Assembly (NCBI RefSeq): GCF_036669915.1
Contig: NC_089315.1
Coordinates: 16,452,003-16,516,002, forward strand
Direction: 5' to 3'
DNA from: Pocillopora verrucosa
Lineage: Eukaryota > Cnidaria > Anthozoa > Scleractinia > Pocilloporidae
Length of the DNA stretch: 64,000 nt
Below the pieces are notes generated by a model. It saw only the letters and a program-made list of their open reading frames with translations. It searched no databases and was not told where the DNA came from. This document shows, piece by piece, positions 24,495 to 36,529 of the stretch (position 1 is the stretch's first letter; every line of letters begins with the position of its first letter). The translations under genes and the position numbers were made by a program.

Positions 24495-24974
24495 GCAAGC
24501 AGCCTCAACTGTAAGTACTTTTTAGAAATGCTAGGATATTATCCTAGCATTCCTAACATTCCAAACTGCGTGAGAGTGTCAAAATCCGTCTGTGTGTCAC
24601 AGAATTGTCACTAAACCTAAAGTATGCCAGATGAGGGTGAATAAATATAAGAAGATAAATGAATTAATGCCTGATATCAAAATGTCATCAGCTAATGCTT
24701 TTGTTTCACACGCAATCAATAGTGCCTTTATTCCTCAGCCAGTTCCTTTGTGTCACATTGTAGATTATAAAGAGAAATATATCCACAAGATAAAAGCCAC
24801 GGATAAAAACATTTTATTGAAGTTTATAGAATGTCGTAATACAGGTTAAAGCAGGGAAAAAGATTACAGATGAGTAGCACTTATCTTGACATATTATCAC
24901 ACCATCAACAACCGCAAGAGATTATCTCTGCATGAAGAGATACTTACAGTTGAGGCCACTTGTGTCCCCTCATG
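24483..24974. mobile_element. Inverted-repeat-bounded unit, about 490 bp
   Basis: Left terminus 24483-24517 (ccatgaggggacgcaagc...actgtaagta) is complemented by right terminus 24940-24974 (tacttacagttgaggcc...cccctcatgg). Just inside the left end sits a perfect palindrome aatgctaggata/tatcctagcatt (24527-24551). An 85-codon frame inside (from 24592) has no recognised domain. A non-autonomous DNA transposon is likely; the class was not determined. Confidence 0.65.
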
Positions 24975-24999
24975 GTTGGTCAATTAGCCAAGTAGCTGA

Positions 25000-26300
25000 T
25001 GAGTCAGTCAGTTGGCGATAGTTGTCAGCAACTCAGTCACACAGAGTATTTGTCAGTTTAATGACCTGTAAAATCAATACCACCATTCAGTCTAACAGGT
25101 AATCAAATTGTTAACATCTTTTAGCTACAAACACTCTATCCAACAGCCATCAATTCTGAGAGAAATACATTATTCCAGTAAAACTGTTAGGGTCAGTATG
25201 TCACTCAGATGAGCACTGATTATGTTTTTCATGTTGGAGTCCTTGGAAATCTTAATTAATACTCTCTTTATATTTCTTTCCCTCAAATTTCTTTTCCTTC
25301 ATCCACTGTCATTGCTTTTATTTCAAACCCAAGAGGGAAAGGTAAAAAGAAAATTTCATTAATAACAAATATGCTCAATTATGCATCAGGACATTCCATA
25401 ATTTTTTTGTGAGTTATGTGAAAAGCTTCTGCAGGGGTGATGTTAAAAGTTTCTTAGAGGGTGGTGCTCATCTAAAAATCCTCATATTCATAAATATATG
25501 TAACACAATGAACTGCGCAAAGTACTGATGCATTAATATTGAACAACAAGTTGTATATTCCTGATCAAACTTCGACGTGCAATAGCTCCACTATTCACTT
25601 CCATGTCGATTTTTGGAATGACAAGCTTATTCAAAACAGTTTTAAGATTTCCATTTTAACTTGACGAATACAGTAAACTTTCAAGGGCCCTTTGGGAAAA
25701 TCTTTCAACAGTATAAAACAATAAAAGTAAACAACACTGTAAAGCTAAAATAATGTAAAAGCCAACTAATTACTTATTTCAAAGATTTGGTTTAATGGTA
25801 AGCAAGCAGAAGCCCTAAGTAAAAGCAAAATTGACAAAGCTTAATAAACAGAATAACCTGCCTTAATATTCACATGCATTAGCAAATAAACTGCACAGTA
25901 CCAATCAGGAGTTGATGGACTGCAAAAGGGAAGGGCTTTTACTATACCTGTTGGGTGCCGAGGAAATCTATCAGTACTTTGACTCAGAGCCACCAAACTT
26001 GCAAAAGCAATGATCAAGTTCTATTCCAATATGTTTTTATGATATACATGTATCTTCAATGAATAGTATTAATTTATGCAAATATGCTGCAGGTTTTCCA
26101 GATTTTTTTGCAGATGAGCTCCTCCCAGATTTGTTTAAAAAAAAAAATTGGGGGTAAAATGGTGCATGTATATTACACGGGTTTCTACCAAAAATACAAA
26201 CCAGACAAGTTTGTAACCTGAACCAAAAAACATACTTTGTGTGGTTATCTCAGATAGTCTCCCTGACCAAAATAATTGTTTTTTTTTCTGCTGAAAAAAT
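25000..26300. other. Intergenic, nothing recognised
   Basis: AT-rich with no open frame of interest, no splice-site chain and no clear repeat structure apart from weak cagt/agtc patches near 24975-25060. Confidence 0.5.
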
Positions 26301-27299
26301 GAATTACTTCTTTCTCTAAAAAAAATTCCAAGGTGACAATGCGGTAACACCTAAGTTGTCAAGTTGTCTTTCCTTCAATATCAAGAGTTACACCACAATA
26401 AAATTTGCAGCATACACTGAATCTATCTGGACTACGTACCTTGCTGCTGTACAGAATTATTTTGTGTAACAGTCTGTAACACATTTTAATATTCCTTTAC
26501 CATTTGGAGAAGGATCTACAGTATTTGAACCTATTCAAAGTCCACTCTGATAAAAGACGACTTTGTGGTTTGTGAAGATAATCTCCAAGGTCAAGCAAGA
26601 GGATGATTTTTCTGTTGGTTTTCGATTTTTTTTGAAGATTGAATTCACCAATAATGCCAGAGTGTTACAGAAGAAGACTGGTGTCTAAAGTTGCCAGTTA
26701 CAAAGGGTAAGCTTTAGTTCATACGTTTCACTATATTCGTATGATTATAGTTTCAAATCTTCCAATGCTTATTACCAGAAAATTAGATTTCATACTAGAC
26801 TGGGCAATACATGCGCCAAACTTTAAACCCCGCAGGCAGATTATTAAAGACTCCACTCGCAAAGGTTCAAACACAAGCCGTTCGGACAACAAAATGATGT
26901 CCTCTACTAAACATAGAAAAAACTTCCCTTTTGAAAGCAAATACACATAAATAACGAGTTTCAATATCATACAACCACCTAATTGTATGATACTGGATAA
27001 AATAAAGTTGAATTATGCGCGTGATGATAAACTTGAATCACGTTGTAAGAGTGATTTTAAATTGTAATTTACCTGCAACCTGACGATGCTGATTTACGAG
27101 CCATATGTATCTAATATGAATGTCATTCTGGCTACTTGTGAGTGAGCAAAACAGCTCAGCCGATGTTTACCACGAATCAAAGTAGGACTTGGTAAAAGTG
27201 TAAATAAACAAACAGTCAAATCTGCCGCGCACACGTGAAAGATGGCAATAGAAACTACGATCGCAAAGATCCGTGGGTAAACACTGCCTACTAAAAACA

Positions 27300-27440
27300 G
27301 GGGAACATAAAAAAAATAGGAACATTGGAACAAAGGAACAAAAGAGCAGAGGAAAAAGGAAAAAAGAGAAAGAGAAGAACAGAGGAACGGAAAAACAGAG
27401 GAAAAGAAGAACAGAGGAACAGAGGAAAGGGGGGAAAGGC
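27300..27440. repeat. Purine-rich minisatellite upstream of coiled-coil gene A
   Basis: Tract of 'ggaacaaaggaacaaaagagcagagg' type motifs of about 140 bp, purine on the plus strand. The matching position in copy B (36530-36950) is about three times longer. Confidence 0.8.
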
Positions 27441-27571
27441 GAAGCGTGAGGGTACAAGTCAGATTTGTAAGAAAGCTTCAAAACTCGTCTAACTTAAAAA
27501 TTTTGATAAAAAAACATGGCGAAATAGAGTACATCACAGTCACTAAATGCACACACTACATAAAGGTTAAC

Positions 27572-27667
27572 ATGTATAATCTTGGCCACGGGAAGCAGCG
27601 AGAGATTATTAGAACCGATGAATCATTTGTCAGATCCATGAACTGTATCCAAGGAAAGCCCTTTTAA
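27572..27667 (+). other. 31-codon small ORF conserved between both duplication copies
   Basis: ATG to TAA, same length and stop position as 37078-37173 in copy B, about 250-300 bp upstream of the coiled-coil gene start. The predicted peptides begin MYNLG and end in QGKPF (A) or QGKPS (B). Differences include both silent and replacement changes, so selection is not evident. It may be an upstream ORF in the 5' UTR or simply conserved duplicate sequence. Confidence 0.3.
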
Positions 27668-27913
27668 ATCGCGAAAAACGTCCAGCGAACCGTAAATTCT
27701 TTTTGTGCGATTCAACATTCTGAAAGGGTTTTAATTTCTAACTCTGGCTTTGACGCTTCAACCAATAATCTAGTGCCCAGGCTAAACGCTTCAACTCCGG
27801 CGTGATGTCAAGAAGTGACGGCACAAACATGTTACCAAGCAACTGGTCATAAACAAATCGAAACTTTGTTTCGCATCTAAAGCTTCGTTCCTGCTGAAGC
27901 AAAGAGAAAGTGA

Positions 27914-30900
27914 ATGGATTTTACATGTTCATCGAATGAGTCGAATGAAAATAAGAATTGCAAAATGAACAAAACCACTTTAGGCGACAAGGAGTCCGTG
28001 AAGAAATCCTGTGCCGCGAAAATATTTGATGAAGGAATCAATATTACTAATCGTTCCGCTGAGAATTATCACGAGCCTCTGGAGGCCTCACATGGAGCGC
28101 GGATCATGGCTAATGAGGTGGGCGTTCCCCGTTAGTTGAGCTTTTTCTTCCCTAAAATCACAATTTTGCACAACGGTTTTATGTAATGGGAGAAGCACGA
28201 AAAAAAAAAACTTTTGGTTTTTCGTGAACGCGCGAATGGACTTCATTAAATACATTTGCCGTAGAAATAAGTCAAAATTAGTTCAAATTGAATTGAAAAT
28301 CGGTTTTCTCCAAATTTAGCTCAGGTTTGAGTCCGTCAAACATTTGAGAATAATTGAACGCAAATGGAAATTTTTTGCATCAAAGGTTTTCAGGCAAATG
28401 AGTTTGAAAAAATATCTTCATGAAGAGACTGAAAAGCGCGAGGAGCTAAAATTCTTAGATTATGACGCCACTCATTAACATTCCAACATTTTTCGGCCGG
28501 AAGTTAATAATGTCCTGCATCCCAAATCTTCTTGTTTACTTTTAACTTCGGTTATTCCAAAATAATTGTTTTGACATACTTTCTTCCAGTCTGCGAGAGA
28601 AAAGGAACAACTGGAACAGAAGATCACCTGCCTTGAAACAGAGATTAACGGTTAGTTTATGTAATGACGCATGCGCGAAGTGCGCGCGGGAAATCCTCTC
28701 TTCCTCCCTTCCCCCCCCCCCCCCATCCCGCCTCGATTCTCCTTCTGTCATTAATAATATCGTTTTTGTTATTTTTTCCAGATTTGTGTTATCATTCATA
28801 AATTGAATTTGATCCACCTTTCGTTTCAAGTATTCCTAAAATTTAGTTATATTTTGACAGCTAAAGAGAAGGAGAATGCCCTTCTAAAGGAAACTCTTTT
28901 TGAGAGAGACAAAGAAATTGTTGATCTCAAAGAAAAACTGTCCCAGCTACAACAAAACGGGCCAAGAAATCAGTTGGATTTTGCCAAGCAAATGGCAATA
29001 ATGGATGAAAAGCTACAGGAGACAAGAAAGAACATCGAAGAACTCGAGAATGGCCTAAATTTCAGTTTACTGAAGAAGGAAACAAAATTCAAGAGCGAGC
29101 CACAAACATTTAACGGTGAGTAGGGAAAGCGGGATGGGACGGGATGTATCAACCGAGTGATGACCACGCGTTTTATACGACTGCCCCGTCTTTAGGATCC
29201 GGTTTAACGCTTCCGGGATACATGAGAGAACATACATGGCGAGAGAAATAAGGTCTGAAACACCTTTCACAGGCCAAGGAAGACAAAAAAATGTTTAAAA
29301 TCGTTGTTCAAGCCGATAGCATGAGCATCATTTACGAGCGTGACTTAAAAGTACGTTCCCATTTCCCAAAAAGACGCGGCTTGAAAATATCATTTTCCAT
29401 CCGTAAGACGAGAAAAGGGACTTTTGTCTTTAGTCTTTACATAAGCTTTTAAAAACGTTTGAAAAAGTGTTCTTTTATGCATTTGGTTTTATTGGTTCTG
29501 TTTCTGTTTTTTATTTGTTTTTAACAAGGCAATGGTTACTTTGATCCTCAACCATCATGGTTTGACACTCTATCAAACAACGCTGAATGTCGAGAAGTTG
29601 AAAACTTCCCAGTTACAGGAAAAGATCTTGAAGTTACGAAGAATGTCAAATTACATTCAAAGCCCTCCAATGAGCCAGCTAGAGGTATATGAAGAAGGAA
29701 ACTTGTAAAATACTATTGCACACATTTAACAATCCACATCTGTGCGAGAGCAGAGTAGTCTGATGAGTGAAAAAACAATTTGAAATACTTACAATTGATA
29801 ACGTGTCCTCCCATACACTATGATTTTCATTTATCTTTTCTTTTTACACCTAGACAAAGGTTACTTTGACCTTCAACCATCATGGTTTGACACTATATCA
29901 AACAACGCTGGATGTCTCAAAATTGATAACCTTCCAGTATTGGCAAAAGATCTTGAAGCTATGAGGAATGTTAAATCAAATTCAAAACCCTCCACTGCAG
30001 CAGCGAAAGGTATGAAGAAGGAAACTTGCGAAATACGATTCCTTAACAGTCTACATCTATGCGGAAGTTGGGTAGTCTGATGAATGACAAAAAATTTGGA
30101 CACTAAAAATTGTCAATGTACCCTCCAGCTTAAGTCCCTCGCAAAATACTCACCTCATTTCAGCTCAATGAGGAACTCACTGATTTCACAATTAAGTTTA
30201 CTATGAAATCTTAATAAGAAAACGTCATTAATTATGTATTGGCATTGAATGAAGAGGAAAAAAGTAAGGCGATTGAGTTTACAATTTGCTTTATCAGTTA
30301 TATAAAAAAATGATGCAATTAAAACTTTGTATTTCACTCGTTTTATTTCTCCTTTAACCGAAGACTGTGTTGAGTTGAAATGTCAGTAATTTAAAAATAC
30401 CGATGTGACTTTTTGTTTGAGTTCTCTCCTTCGGAATCATAAATCAAAATTTCAAGCTACATTGGCTCTTTCAGGAATGTCAGGTGTTCATAGGCTCCTA
30501 GAAATGTGTATTGATACATTTTTCATTCATCCTTAAGCAAACAAAACTGACGTCATGATGGACGTGCATGCAGTTGGGTAAATGCCACTGTGCCCATCCC
30601 TTCCTTCCCCTCCAGAGAAAGTCAAGCTTGTTTAGTAAGTGGTATTAATCTGTGACACGTCAAAGTTTGTAAAAAACAAAAATCTTTCTTGAATTGTACA
30701 GGGAGTCCATATTCTTACCGACGCCCACTACCTCCTATTTTGGCGAGTACTGTTCCCAGTGGAACTCAAGTAGGTTTCGCTTACCAGCAAATCAATCAAC
30801 ACTCCATTCCTCAAACTGGTAAGTTGCTAAAAATCAAATCGCCATAAACCCGTCAGTAATTCAGCAATGCGTTGACTGTGGTACTATTTTTATTTTCGTT

Positions 30901-30960
30901 TGACTTAAAATTGAGGAAGTGACTCTCTGATTCTCTTTTCTTTTTACAGATCACCTTTAA
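27914..30960 (+). CDS. Coiled-coil protein, paralogue A, 319 residues, family not recognised
   Basis: Exons: 27914-28117, 28590-28650, 28861-29115, 29529-29684, 29854-30009, 30702-30818, 30950-30960. All have GT/AG borders and continuous phase (960 nt). The first in-frame ATG is 27914; the one at 27965 is the start shared with paralogue B. Residues about 69-173 form a charged heptad-like coiled coil (EKEQLEQKITCLETEI, KEIVDLKEKLSQLQQ, MDEKLQETRKNIEELE). Exons 4 and 5 are each 156 nt and encode duplicated 52-residue segments with the motif YFDxQPSWFDTxSNNAxC. Exon 6 is Pro/Ser/Tyr-rich. A 4-codon last exon ends at TAA. AATAAA lies at 31220. No signal peptide or membrane segment. A cytosolic scaffold is possible, but no function can be assigned. 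Confidence 0.7.
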
Positions 30961-32380
30961 TGCAGGCGACCCAAGTTCGACTCTCTCTAATTCTTAAAAA
31001 TTTCAAATCCGGGCGTTGTTTGCTATTTTGAATTCTTTATAATGCATCGTCTTTGAAAACTTTTGTACGCAAATTGATCAAACAACCAAGTCTAACTGAA
31101 CAAGAATTTCAATTTTCAGGACTTTGTTAGAAAAATTATTTTGTAAATATGTATATAGCATTGTCATGTTAGATAACTATTTGGTGAATGCTGAAAAAAT
31201 TTGTTATCGTTTTTATTCAAATAAACATGAAATAGAAAATAAGCTATACTCCTGAAGACACAATCAGTTTAAAAAAAGTATACTGAGTATATCTGCTTTT
31301 AATTAGCGTGGTCTTTAACAACCCATTATTTATAAATAATTTAATAAATACCTCTCTAATATTAACTGAGTGCCGTTGTAATATTTTATTACACTCATTT
31401 TGAAATCACTGGTGGTCCCTATTATCTGATTGGCACTAATTGGTGCGATTTATTCACGAATCGCACAATTTTTGCTTTAAATAGCATCTTTTTCCCAGCC
31501 AATAAGGAGGCTACACTAAAAAACAAAACAACCAATCAGATTTCAAGGCTTGTTTAAAGTAACCCATCAAATTGCAGGAAAATGGAAGACAAAGACTATC
31601 ATGTTGCAAATTTTGTTTCCAAAACTCTAATTTTTTCCCCCAGAAAAGGAATAAATTTAATTTCAAACCGGCTCAGTACTGCATCAATAAAATATTTGAC
31701 CAAGTCCTGTATTTGGGCGATTTCAAAATGGATGTAATAAAGTGGTAATTGAACCTCGTGTCCTACAATTTTCGTCTGAAATCATACTTGTGATTTCAAA
31801 TCGAACTCGCGCTGGGCGCTTCCATTTTGAAATCATGCGTATGATTTCAGCCCAAATTGCACTCCACTTAGTTCAATTACCATTATTTATTAACCTTCCG
31901 AAAGTTTTTATATCATTCAGTGCATGCGGATATGACAGTTCCGATAACAGTGAGAACTAACACAAAAAGGTGGAGTAAGTGTAAACTGGGCGTAATTGCC
32001 GCTGACTTGACATGTCTACATTCAGCCAACTCCTTTTCAAATGCAAAACCAGAGTAATCACGACGGCCAATCATAACAAAGGGCAACATTATTATCAGCC
32101 ACTCAAAGCAAAGACATGCAAACTGCCAAAAGCGCAGGAAAACACACGTGACACTGTGAGACATTTTCTTGCCTTCTCCAGACTGGCCAACAAATTAATC
32201 TACTTCCATCAGTTGTGACAAATCTTTCATAAGTTAAGATGATGAAAATTTCAGAACGATTTTGAATACTTAACGAAAGAGTAGCATACGTTGCCCAAGT
32301 AAAAAGCCGTTCAAAAGGAGATAAAATCCAAACACGTCTAAAATCCGCGTAGAAATGAAACAGAACTTACATAGGGTTAC
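30961..32380. other. Downstream flank of gene A with inserted repeats
   Basis: Holds the gene A poly(A) signal (31220), a roughly 520-bp insertion absent from copy B (about 31370-31890), and a dispersed repeat with CCAATCA-like motifs (31950-32250) that also occurs at 40800-41140 and 52110-52420. No gene seen. Confidence 0.55.
31737..31888. mobile_element. Short palindromic MITE-like repeat in copy A only
   Basis: The left arm 'gtggtaattgaac...tgaaatcatacttgtgatttca' is complemented by the right arm 'tgaaatcatgcgtatgatttca...gttcaattaccatta', giving arms of about 70 bp around a short spacer. It lies within sequence missing from the corresponding position of copy B, which supports insertion after the duplication. 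Confidence 0.7.
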
Positions 32381-33720
32381 TAAAAATTTAGTTGCGTTTC
32401 TTCTTTTGGTTTTACACTTTTTCTACATCTTCCCGGCTTCGTTTTTCTCGTCATCTTGTGGTTTTTCACTCTCTTCTGCATATTCACTTCCTTTCTGTCG
32501 GCTTTGTTTTTCTGATCATCTTCGTCATTTGTTTTCCTATGTTAGAAAAGGAGACGCATTCCTAGTATTGAATGTCGCAAAACCAAAACCAAACCACAAC
32601 GGCCGATCAGAACAAAGGCATATATAAAAAATAGCCAATGAAAACTCAGCGTAGAGTCAAGCATGCTGCCTGAAGCGCGGATAAACGCTGAGGGGAGCGT
32701 GAGTTTGCAGGACCAATCAGCACATGGCCAACCAAATGCGCAAGTGAAAATTACTTTTAAGCAATAAAAGATTTTTATCAAAGTAAGTCAACTTCAAAGA
32801 GTAGCTACAAAACAAAATTATCGAACCAATACGGCAGAGGAGTATGGCGAAAAACCGCCCCAAGAAAGATGGCAACTTTGGAGCTTTGGGTTATAAGCTT
32901 CTACCAAGAGGTAGAGCAGAATCTGAATGTTTGTGGTTAGATTCCTAATGAGAAACCTAAATTCTTCATCTTTGTCTCACCTACATGACAAAACGATTAA
33001 TATCAGCCCAATTTGCTAATTTACCCTTGATCCTCGGCGGCCTTTGAGGGACACGGTTCAGCATTAAACTGCTCAGACTCCATTGCCGGGCCCAGTCTCC
33101 CACAGTTCTGAACTCTGTTATCTGGCGCAGAGTCGGTTCATTCTTGTGCTTTAGTAAACACCTCCCCCGCATGTAACTGTGCATTCACTAAATGCTTTCC
33201 ACTCTGAATAACCACCATTCATTGAGAAAAATTTAGCTTGCCTATATGCTAATTTTTTCCAACACTAGAGAAACTGATGCTCTTGTGATTTTTCTCATAG
33301 AAAAGAAGAGGAAGGGGTATTGGCAGGAATTTAATCAAACCCTTGAAAGAGACAAACTTAATTGAGCATGGTATAAACATTCCACATTAAAAGATCGTTA
33401 TAAAACAAGCAGACACACGGGTAATGAGACTTCAAGTCAGAAGTTTTCAACCTGATATACTGGAGGACATGGTCCACAAAATGGTTTCTTCTACGTTAAA
33501 GCCTTCTTTATGTTTTTTTTTGGCCAAACACTTGGCTCCCACATGGCCTCTCTCCACAAAGGAATAATACAAATTCTAACCTGAGAGATAACACTGTATT
33601 TATCAAGTGCACAACAAAATTCCTCTCCCACTCCCTACCCCTGCAAGTCATTAAGCATTTACCAACATCATCTCATGGACAATAACTTTGATTTACTGCA
33701 AATATACATTAATTGTATTA
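32380..33720 (-). pseudogene. Decayed copy of the 3' part of the TSP1-repeat gene
   Basis: Copy A counterpart of 41564-43514. The TSP1 exon remnant 33221-33025 keeps 'ggttattcagagtgg' and 'gtcccTCAAAGGCCGCC', but its acceptor AG is changed to AA and stops interrupt the frame (after CGGGVY). The charged-tail exon remnant (from 32536 downward) keeps an acceptor but is frameshifted against the intact gene. A further remnant of the neighbouring TSP1 exon is visible at about 33630-33715 ('cctctcccactccc', 'atacattaattgtatt'). No path gives a full product. Confidence 0.75.
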
Positions 33721-34158
33721 CTTGATGGCATACCTGGTGTAACCAAACACTTATTAGAGATCTGTTACTCAAAAGCAAGACTCATCAGTCAAATCAATAA
33801 TGCTTGACATAGTCAAAGTCCAAGCCTGTTTAATTACTGGTTTACTCTATTTGTGTGATTGTAATTAGTATTCACAACTACTTAAAGCAATAACACTCTT
33901 TCTCTATACTCTACCCACACAAAAATGAAATATTCCTTGCAGTATTCACAAGTTTTTATTGAGTGATAATTTAAGTACAAATTTAACCCAACCACACATG
34001 TCACTTCCAGTGAAAAGTAATTAGTGTTACCTGAATTTAATTCACATAGAACATATGGTTTGATTCTGCCTATTTCATTCAGTTTAATTACTCAAATCAT
34101 GAGAAATATTTAGACTAATAACAGTTTCTTTTGTTTGTTTTTTTGTTTGTTTTTTCAG

Positions 34159-34253
34159 TGTATGAACTAAATCCAGTGAAGAGGCTTGCCTCTTTGGTAA
34201 CAAGAATGTTGCTTAAGTTTTTGGGTCAGCCTCACATACCAGGGCTAGGCAAG
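34159..34253 (+). CDS. Candidate isolated coding exon, unrecognised
   Basis: A pyrimidine-rich acceptor (tttgtttgttttttcag) is followed by 95 nt open in one frame and the donor aag|gtaact. The encoded segment runs YELNPVKRLASLVTRMLLKF then LGQPHIPGLGK, a coding-like composition. No partner exon with matching phase (2 in, 0 out) was found nearby, and no family was recognised. It may be a stranded exon from the duplication event or chance. Confidence 0.25.
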
Positions 34254-34364
34254 GTAACTAGTTCTTATTTTTAGTATAAACATAAGCATAAAACAGTGCC
34301 AAACCAGTTATCTTAAGACTGATGTAATACAGTGGCTTTCCATTTACTCATGCAGTCTGTCATT

Positions 34365-34470
34365 ACTGTGTAAAGTTACCTCAACCAGGAATTTGCAAGT
34401 TGATCAAACTTTGTTATACTGTGTAAAGTTACCTCAACCAGGAATTTGCAAGTTGATCAAACTTTGTTAT
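34365..34470. repeat. Exact tandem duplication, 53-bp unit x2
   Basis: 'actgtgtaaagttacctcaa ... aaactttgttat' occurs at 34365 and immediately again at 34418 without visible differences. Confidence 0.9.
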
Positions 34471-35109
34471 GGTTTTGTATTCAATTTCCATTTTATCAAA
34501 ATAAATTTTAACTTCATCACAAAGGGCTACTATCCTCTGTAAAGAAACAAGATGAAAGATTTGGGTGCAGACCTTGAAAGGCAAACTTGTTATACTTGAT
34601 ATAACAAACTCTTCAAGGTTGGGATGAAATGGATCAGGGCAAACTTGTAGTGGTATGAAACCTACAGATACCACAGAGAGGCAATGTCTTTGTTGAACAG
34701 AATAACATAATGCACAGTATATTGCCCTCAAATACTGTGCAATAAACTTGACTATAGATGTTGATAAAGCTTCATTTTAAACTCAGTTCTTAATGACATT
34801 GAATATTCCTGTGGCTCACAGTATTATTTTCCTTTGTTTTAATTCATGTCTAGTGTTTTGACAGAATGATGTTTAAAAATGCACTGAATGCTATATTAGA
34901 ATATCATCGAGCTGCAAAATCTGAGGAATTCATTCTTATGAAGCTATATGTATCTTGTGACTGTAAATCACCTGAACACAAACTCAATGTACAATAAAAA
35001 TCTGTATAGGAAAAATATAAAATTAAAAGAGGTGGTGAAAGTTTACTTATTTAAACTGATAGGAATCATTCATATGGTTATTAATTTTGGTACAAGTGGT
35101 AAGTTTCTA

Positions 35110-35240
35110 ACAGTAGTGCTGCATCCTGAGGGAGTAAAACAAGATAATTTGGTTTTATCAAATTAGTTGATTGATTGGCCAATGTAAAGAGTTTCTAAGC
35201 TGAAGTCGGGAGCATTAGTCCTTCATCAGAGCAAATAGTT
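35110..35240 (-). mobile_element. Penelope-like terminal fragment
   Basis: Shares 'gataatttggttttatcaaa', 'agttgat', 'ttggccaatgtaaagagttt' and a decayed 'aagctgaagt...ttagtccttcatcagag' block with the terminal repeats in the quinone oxidoreductase intron (48340-48590). Short and decayed. Confidence 0.6.
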
Positions 35241-36529
35241 TAGTAGTCTGGCTTACCTTAATTTCAGGAAAAATAGTTACCTGTAGTAATAATGTTTGTG
35301 CTATAAAAACAATACGGGATACATAAATAGTCTTCCTTACCCAATTGCTTTTTTGGCTGACAATATAAAATCTTCTTTCACAAAAAAAAAATTTCTATGG
35401 TGATAGTGGGGTAACACTTCAAGTGAGAAATGAATATCAACAATGTTAAGTTGCCTTTCCTTCAAAATCAAGAGCTGCAATGACATAAAATTTGCAGTCT
35501 ATGCTGAATCTATTTGGACTATTTACCTTGCTGCTATACAGAAAGTCTCTTTAGTGTAACACATTTTAAGTTCCTTTCTCATTTAGAGAAGGGTCTACAG
35601 TATTCAAACCTATTCAAAGTTTATTCTGATAAAAGATAACTTTGTGGCTTGTGGAAGATAATCTTCAAGGTCAAGCAAGATGATGGTTTTTCGGATGATG
35701 ATATCAAGACTGGTTTTCGGTTTGTTTGTTTTTTTTTTAAGATTGAATTCACCAATAACGCCAGAGTCTTACAGGGGAAGACTAGTGTATAAAGCTACCA
35801 GTTACCCAGGGTGAGCTTTAGTTCATATGTTTCACAATATTTGTATGATTAAAGTTTCAAATCTACCTTTGCTAACTATTGGAAAACTTGAATTCATTCT
35901 AGACTGAGCAATACATGCGCCACAAACTTTACATCCTGCGGGCAAATACTGACAGCACCCGCAAGGTACAAACACAAGCCGTTTGAACAACAAAATGGTG
36001 TCCTCTACTAAACGTAAAAAGAAACTCCCCCGTATAGAGCAAATACACATAAATAACGAGCTGCAATATTATACGACCACCTAAATTGTATGGTACTTTG
36101 TAAAACAAAGTTGAATTATGCGTGTGATGTTAAATTTGAATCACGTTGTAAGAGTGATTTTAAACTGTAATTTACCTGCAACCCGACGATGCTGATTCAC
36201 ATGCCATATGTAACCAATATGTGTGCCATTCTGGGTACGTGTGAGTGCGCAAAACAGCTCAGCCGATGTTTACCACGAATCGAAGTTAAGAATTAGTGAA
36301 AGTGTAAGTAGACAAACAGTCAAATCTGCCGCGCACAAGTGAAAGATGGCAGAAGCAACTTCGATCGCAAAGATCCGTGGGTAAACGCTGCCACTAGCTC
36401 CTCACCCAACCACAAGAAGAAAAAAAGTTCTTTTGAATGAGTTATTACTTTGTTACTTTGACTGGTATGCAATTGTTTCCAATCAAATCATATTAGCGAA
36501 TTGGATGTTAGGAGAGCGGAGGAAAGGGA

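Larger units (their letters stand above)
26300..33720. repeat. Segmental duplication, copy A
   Basis: Aligns by eye in direct orientation with 35370-43540 (copy B), at an offset of about 9.1 kb on the left and 9.8 kb on the right. Landmarks found in both copies are 'aaaatttgcag', 'gattgaattcaccaataa', the promoter region with 'ttcaaccaataatctagtgccc', all coiled-coil gene exons, the AATAAA signal, and the TSP1 3' exons. Copy A has an extra insertion at about 31370-31890. Borders are approximate. Confidence 0.85.
33721..35369. other. Junction between the two duplication copies
   Basis: Holds a candidate isolated exon (34159-34253), an exact 53-bp tandem duplication (34365-34470) and a Penelope-terminus-like fragment (about 35110-35240). 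No complete gene. Confidence 0.5.

Noticed and set aside
28394..28480. Acceptor-like site and short frame (KKYLHEETEKREE) conserved in both duplicate copies, between exons 1 and 2 of the coiled-coil genes
   Set aside because: The phase does not fit exon 1 (phase 0), no donor follows, and the frame stops at 28478. Could be an alternative terminal exon, but the main gene reads well without it.
28542..29270. Minus-strand frames across coiled-coil exons
   Set aside because: Shadows of the plus-strand coding exons, which have splice sites and a conserved paralogue.
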